This document shows positions 60,807 to 64,000 of a DNA stretch of 64,000 nt, piece after piece (position 1 is the first letter of the stretch; every line of letters starts with the position of its first letter). The DNA lies in contig CAVSDF010000005.1 of NCBI GenBank assembly GCA_963726715.1, positions 496,001 through 560,000 of the forward strand, written 5' to 3'. The position numbers and the translations under genes are program-made. Source of the stretch: CAVSDF01 sp963726715 (lineage in GTDB: Bacteria; Bacteroidota; Rhodothermia; Rhodothermales; BA12). The notes beneath the pieces are model-generated. The model did not search any database and had not been told where the DNA came from. It saw nothing but the letters and a program-made list of their open reading frames with translations.

Positions 60807-61229
60807 ATGTTCTATTTACTCGTCGTGCTCATCGCCATCCTGGCGATCCTGATCGTCGGCGTCGTGCTGCTGCAGAGCGGCAAGGGCGGCGGCCTCGCCG
60901 GCATCGCCTCGGCGGGCACCACGCAGATCCTCGGCGCGCGGCAGGCGCCGGACGTGCTCGAAAAGGCGACGTGGGCCCTCGGCGGCGCCTTCATGCTGCT
61001 GTGCCTGCTCACCGCCTTCTTCGTCGAAGGCGACGCCCCGCGCTCGGTCGTGCAGGGCGTTCCGGCGGCCACGACCCCGGCCCCGGTCGTCCCCGGCGCT
61101 CCGACACAGGCCCCGGCGACCACGCCCGCCAACCCGGTCCCGGCGCCCGCGAGCCCGGCCCCCGCGCCCTCGACGCCCGCGCCCGCGAGCCCGGCCCCGG
61201 CGCCTTCGACGCCCGCGCCGCAGCAGTAA
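60807..61229 (+). CDS. secG: Protein-export membrane protein SecG with a Pro/Ala tail
   Basis: A 140-residue SecG, third subunit of the SecYEG channel. The two helices are LVVLIAILAILIVGVVLLQSGKGGGLAG and TWALGGAFMLLCLLTAFF, with the conserved LLQSGKGGGL loop. After about 75 residues there is a long tail rich in Pro, Ala and Thr that repeats SPAPAPSTPAPASPAPAPST. Such tails exist in some SecG homologues but this one is longer than the core needs. The ATG at 60807 directly precedes the first helix. A strong hairpin follows the gene. Confidence 0.95.
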   Translation: MFYLLVVLIAILAILIVGVVLLQSGKGGGLAGIASAGTTQILGARQAPDVLEKATWALGGAFMLLCLLTAFFVEGDAPRSVVQGVPAATTPAPVVPGAPTQAPATTPANPVPAPASPAPAPSTPAPASPAPAPSTPAPQQ

Positions 61230-61269
61230 GCACGGTCACCTCTGGCTCGTTCGGCTCGCCCGAACAGAC

Positions 61270-61305
61270 GAACAGGACGCCCCCCGCCGGGGGAGCGTCC
61301 TGTTC
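61270..61305. terminator. Bidirectional terminator between secG and rnpB
   Basis: 11-base perfect stem GAACAGGACGC / GCGTCCTGTTC extended inward by five C-G pairs after one mismatch. It lies between secG (+) and rnpB (-), where both transcripts must end. Confidence 0.75.
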
Positions 61306-61311
61306 TGGTCT

Positions 61312-61768
61312 GCGGCTCTCTCCAGCCGATACGCCGAATTCTGTCGCCCGCGAGACGCCGCAGCGGTCTCCTCGGGCGTGGCCTTCATCTATCTGGGACG
61401 ACGCTTGCGCGGCGCCTCGAGCGGCCTACCCGCACGCGCGCCCGGTGGGCCACCGGGGGCGACTCCCTCGCGGGAGGCGCCGTCGTGCTGCTTGGCCTTG
61501 CACCCCGTGAGGTTTGCCTGGCCGCCTCCGTCGCCGGAGACGCCGGTGGGCTCTTACCCCACCCTTTCACCCCTCACCTGATCTCCGGCGCTCCCGAAGG
61601 GGCGACGGAGCCATCGGCGGGTCTGCTCTCTGTTGCACGTGCTGTCGCCCGCGGCGGCGGACGCCCCTGCTGTTGGCAGGGCACGGTGCCCGGTGGTGTT
61701 CGGACGTTCCTCATCCCGCCCCGACAGGCGAACCTGGCAGGCGAAACGCGAAGGCCTGGATGGAGAGG
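61312..61768 (-). ncRNA. rnpB: RNase P RNA (type A-like)
   Basis: Catalytic RNA of ribonuclease P, which matures tRNA 5' ends. Read on the minus strand, hallmarks appear in the correct order: GATGAGGAACGTCCG (the GAGGAAnGTCC region) near 61710, GGCAAACCTCACGGGGTGCA near 61510, CCCAGATAGATGAAGGCC near 61400-61380 and ACAGAATTCGGCGTAT near 61350-61330. P1 can form between CTCTCCATCC (about 61766) and GGCTGGAGAG (about 61325) with one mismatch. Exact ends are estimates from that pairing. The length of about 450 bases is somewhat large for type A. No protein-coding signal is present. It converges with secG and shares a terminator. Confidence 0.93.
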
Positions 61769-61784
61769 TTTTTTGAGATGGGAG

Positions 61785-61853
61785 GTGGTGGGTTGGTGAG
61801 ATTGTGGAGTTCGTGAGGCGCACTCACCAACTCACATTCCCACAACCCACACG
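61785..61853. repeat. G/T-rich repeat with inverted partner (family E), upstream of rnpB
   Basis: GGTGGTGGGTTGGTGAG, then ATTGTGGAGTTCGTGAG, followed by the complementary CTCACCAACTCACATTCC and CACAACCCACAC. The tract forms a large imperfect palindrome between the DUF164 gene and rnpB. It lies where the rnpB promoter should be. Confidence 0.5.
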
Positions 61854-61854
61854 C

Positions 61855-62631
61855 TCAGCCCTCGTCGCCTTCGGCGGCGCGGGTCGCGTTGGTGACCTCG
61901 TGGAAGAGTTCGGCGTCGACGATCATCCGGCCCGTGTGCTCGCAGGTGAGGATGCGGATGCGCTCGCCGACCTCGATCTGGCGCTGCGGCGGGACGGCGT
62001 AGCCACCGGCGGCGCCGCGCTCGAGGGGTACGACGGCGCGTCCGTCCTTGAGGCGCGTGCGCAGACGCTCGTAGCTGCGGCGGTAGACGGCGTCGACGTC
62101 CTCGGCGGCCTCGTCGCGGCGGGCGCGGCGCTCGTCGGTCTCGGTCTTCGTCTCCTCCATCACGCTGCTGAGTTCGCCGCGCTTGGTCTCGAGGAGAACG
62201 CTGATTTCGGCGCTGCGGGCGTGGGCGGCGGCGACGGCTTCCTCGCGCACCGGGCGCGCGTAGGTCACCTCGTCGATGCGGGCCTGCGCGTCGATGATGC
62301 GCTGGCGCTGGGCCTCGATCTCCTTGGTGAGCGTGTCGTACTCGCGGTTGTTGCGCACCGTGCTCTGCTGGTCGGTGTAGCGCTTGATCTGCGCCTCCGA
62401 GTCGCGCATCTGCGCCTCGGCGTCGGAGAGGGTGCGGACGCCTTCCGATTCGTCGTGCTGGAAGTTGCGGACGCGGGTTTCGAGGCCGGTCTTCTCGTCT
62501 TCGAGATCGCGGATCTCGTCGGGCAGGTCGCCGCGGAGTTTCTTGAGGTCGTCGAGCTTGGAGTCGAAGTACTGGAGGCGCACGAGCGCGCGCAGCTGGG
62601 CGGGAACGGTCGTGTCGAGCGCGGTGGACAT
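61855..62631 (-). CDS. DUF164/CT398-family coiled-coil protein with degenerate zinc ribbon
   Basis: A 258-residue protein, mostly coiled coil (LRALVRLQYFDSKLDDLKKLRGDLPDEI through VYRRSYERLRTRLKDGRAVVPLE). In this family (CT398-like) two CxxC knuckles usually form a C-terminal zinc ribbon. Here the first knuckle is replaced by ERGAAGGYAVPPQRQ and the second is reduced to LTCEHTGRMI, so zinc binding is probably lost. Family members are linked by gene context to Nif3-type proteins, as here: the Nif3-family gene is about 180 bases upstream. Start ATG at 62631. Cytoplasmic; function unknown. Confidence 0.88.
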   Translation of the reverse strand: MSTALDTTVPAQLRALVRLQYFDSKLDDLKKLRGDLPDEIRDLEDEKTGLETRVRNFQHDESEGVRTLSDAEAQMRDSEAQIKRYTDQQSTVRNNREYDTLTKEIEAQRQRIIDAQARIDEVTYARPVREEAVAAAHARSAEISVLLETKRGELSSVMEETKTETDERRARRDEAAEDVDAVYRRSYERLRTRLKDGRAVVPLERGAAGGYAVPPQRQIEVGERIRILTCEHTGRMIVDAELFHEVTNATRAAEGDEG

Positions 62632-62799
62632 GTGGGGCGAGAGTGGCGTTGGCGGAGTCGCGGTTCTACCGAATCGCCCGCGACGGGTTCGCGGCCCGGC
62701 CGTGAAACCTCGGCGGTGCGGGGTGCCGTCTGTCGGGGGGCGTCGGTCGAAGCACTCCGTCACCGCCGGAGGCTGTCGTGGCGAGGACCTGTCAGGTTG

Positions 62800-62834
62800 C
62801 GTCCGTCGTCAGCCGTCCGTCGTCCGCGCGACGA
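62800..62834. repeat. Heptanucleotide microsatellite overlapping the 3' end of the Nif3 gene
   Basis: GCGTCCGTCGTCAGCCGTCC continues with GTCGTCC. On the minus strand the last codons of the Nif3-family protein (ARTTDG) and its stop lie inside the tract. A family A half-site, ACCTGTCAGGT, lies immediately before it near 62787. Confidence 0.6.
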
Positions 62835-63942
62835 AGACGCGCGCTGGCGAGGTCGGCGCGGCGGTGCGCTGCCACGTGACGGCGGGCGCCAGGGCGCGGC
62901 AGGCGTCGAGGAGCAGGCGCTCGGCGACGCGCTCGGTGGCGTCGTGGCGGGCGTCGACGGTGAGCATTGCGGGCGCGCCGTGGGCGTCGAGGGTGTCGAA
63001 GAAGCGGTGGTAGGTCACGTCGGCGGTGACGTAGGCGTCAGCGCCCGCGCGGAGGGCGGCGCCCGCGAAATCGCTGCCGGAGCCGCCGCAGACGGCGACG
63101 CGCGCGATCGTCCGCCCGGCATCGCCGGAGACGCGGAGGGCGTCCTCGCCGAGCACGCGGCAGACGTGGGCGAGAAACGCCTCGCCGGTCATCGGCTCCG
63201 GCAAGCGTCCGATGGCGCCGAGGCCGTGGGTGGTCGATGGCTGCTCGGCGGCGATGAGGTCGTAAACGACCTGCTCGTACGGGTGCGCGGCGCGGAGGGC
63301 GGCGACGGCGCGCGGCGCGAGGGCACGGGCGACCTCCACCTCGATGCGCACCTCGTTCGTGGCCTCGTCGGTGCCCGGCGCGGTGCCGGTGAACGGACGC
63401 GCGTGCTCGTCTGGACGGAAGTGCCCGGTGCCCGCGCTCTCGAACGCGCAGCCGAGGTAGGCGCCGATGTGGCCCGCCCCGGCACCGGCGAGGGCGGCGC
63501 GGACGGCGTCGGCGTGGGTCGGCGGGACGAAGGTGACGAGCTTGAGCGTCGCGCCCTCGGTCGGCACGAGCACGGCGACATCCACAAGCCCGAGATCCGC
63601 CGCGAGCGCGTGCGAGACGCCGCCCGGCGCCACGTCGAGGTTGGTGTGGAGGGCGATGTGCGAGACGCCCTCGCGCGCGCACCGGTGGGCGAGGCCGCCG
63701 ACGCCCGCGCCCGCGACGACCCGTTTGAGCGGCTTGAAGACGAGCGGATGGTGCGTCACGACGACGTTCGCGCCCGCCGCCCGCGCCTCGTCGAGCACAT
63801 CGTGCGTCAGATCGAGCGCGACGATCCCGCCGGAGACGTCAGCCGCCGGGTCGCCGACGTTGAGACCGGTGTTGTCCCAGTCCATCGCGAGGGCAAACGG
63901 GCACCAGCGGTCGAGGGCGGCCAGGAGATCGGAGACGGTCAT
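62809..63942 (-). CDS. Nif3-like dinuclear metal-center protein (YbgI/YqfO type)
   Basis: A 377-residue Nif3-family protein, long type with a PII-like insert. Metal-site motifs are VVVTHHPLVFKPLKRV, HIALHTNLDVAPGGVSHALA and the C-terminal DVTYHRFFDTLDAHG with DARHDATERVAERLL. The middle insert (LVTFVPPTHADAVRAALAGAGAGHIGAYLGCAF) resembles the YqfO insert domain. Family proteins bind two metal ions; GTP cyclohydrolase 1 type 2 is a widely used name, but that activity is not generally established. It precedes the DUF164 gene on the same strand. Its last codons are formed by a heptanucleotide repeat (about 62809-62834). Confidence 0.93.
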   Translation of the reverse strand: MTVSDLLAALDRWCPFALAMDWDNTGLNVGDPAADVSGGIVALDLTHDVLDEARAAGANVVVTHHPLVFKPLKRVVAGAGVGGLAHRCAREGVSHIALHTNLDVAPGGVSHALAADLGLVDVAVLVPTEGATLKLVTFVPPTHADAVRAALAGAGAGHIGAYLGCAFESAGTGHFRPDEHARPFTGTAPGTDEATNEVRIEVEVARALAPRAVAALRAAHPYEQVVYDLIAAEQPSTTHGLGAIGRLPEPMTGEAFLAHVCRVLGEDALRVSGDAGRTIARVAVCGGSGSDFAGAALRAGADAYVTADVTYHRFFDTLDAHGAPAMLTVDARHDATERVAERLLLDACRALAPAVTWQRTAAPTSPARVFVARTTDG

Positions 63943-64000
63943 CGGGAGTTGAGGATCGGGTATTGGGGATGGGGTATTGGAGGATGGAGGGGAGAGGGAA

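Noticed and set aside
61100..61229. The tandem repeats at the end of secG as a CRISPR-like array
   Set aside because: They are short, adjacent and in frame, encode Pro/Ala units and have no spacers.

Overview
The window is very GC-rich (roughly 70% by eye). Its gene content points to a Bacteroidota/Rhodothermota bacterium, perhaps near Salinibacter, Rubrivirga or Rubricoccus. The evidence is a giant SprA-type gliding/type IX secretion channel, a secreted protein with a type IX C-terminal sorting domain, a Bat (aerotolerance) operon, several -7 promoter elements of the TAnnTTTG type, and the order tdk-dnaX-ybaB-recR. The lineage is an inference from gene content; no 16S gene is present.

Layout. 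1-12.3 kb: ribBA and a YitT-like membrane protein (+); a histidine-phosphatase lipoprotein, coaE, an outer-membrane barrel and a HIT protein (-); queD and folE (+), a GNAT protein, tsaD (-), a Gly/Tyr-rich secreted protein, a LytR_C protein, rsfS, a lipoprotein and a DUF423 protein. 12.4-21.4 kb: lipB and the ~2,700-residue sprA (-). 21.7-28.5 kb: an NTF2-like lipoprotein and an SDR (+), a saccharopine-dehydrogenase-like enzyme (-) and the tdk-dnaX-ybaB-recR operon (-). 28.6-36.8 kb: the Bat operon (-) in the order DUF58, DUF4381-like, Sir2, BatA, BatB, BatC, BatD, with a sirtuin embedded by start/stop overlaps. 37-46 kb: purQ, rhomboid, glycosyltransferase, aquaporin (+), speA (-), vapBC and topA (+). 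46-51.4 kb: a small lower-GC patch of broken ORFs, a membrane protein, rsgA, two small alanine-rich proteins and a type IX cargo protein. 51.7-56.2 kb: clpC, an erpA-type A-protein and mutY (-). 56.3-61.2 kb: an Omp85 barrel, an SMR exporter, rsmE, cupin-nudix and secG (+). 61.3-64 kb: RNase P RNA, a DUF164 coiled-coil protein and a Nif3-family protein (-).

Two features run through the whole window. First, at least fourteen protein genes, most of them conserved housekeeping genes, are broken by single-base shifts although both halves are perfectly conserved (folE, tsaD, lipB, sprA, dnaX, batD, DUF58, purQ, clpC, omp85, SMR and others). The net shift usually equals one extra base, so uncorrected long-read or assembly errors are the likely cause. 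I annotate these as single CDSs with the shift noted. Second, intergenic DNA carries several families of small dispersed palindromes and a heptanucleotide microsatellite. Some copies sit inside coding sequence, notably the linker of dnaX, an outer-membrane protein, the start of lipB and the 3' end of the Nif3 gene.

The genes are mainly housekeeping: cofactor synthesis (riboflavin, CoA, pterin/queuosine, lipoate, Fe-S), DNA replication and repair, ribosome maturation, protein quality control and the cell envelope. No CRISPR array, prophage, insertion sequence, rRNA or tRNA was seen. No clearly new multi-gene defence or biosynthetic system was found; the sirtuin-containing Bat operon and the repeat families are the most interesting leads.
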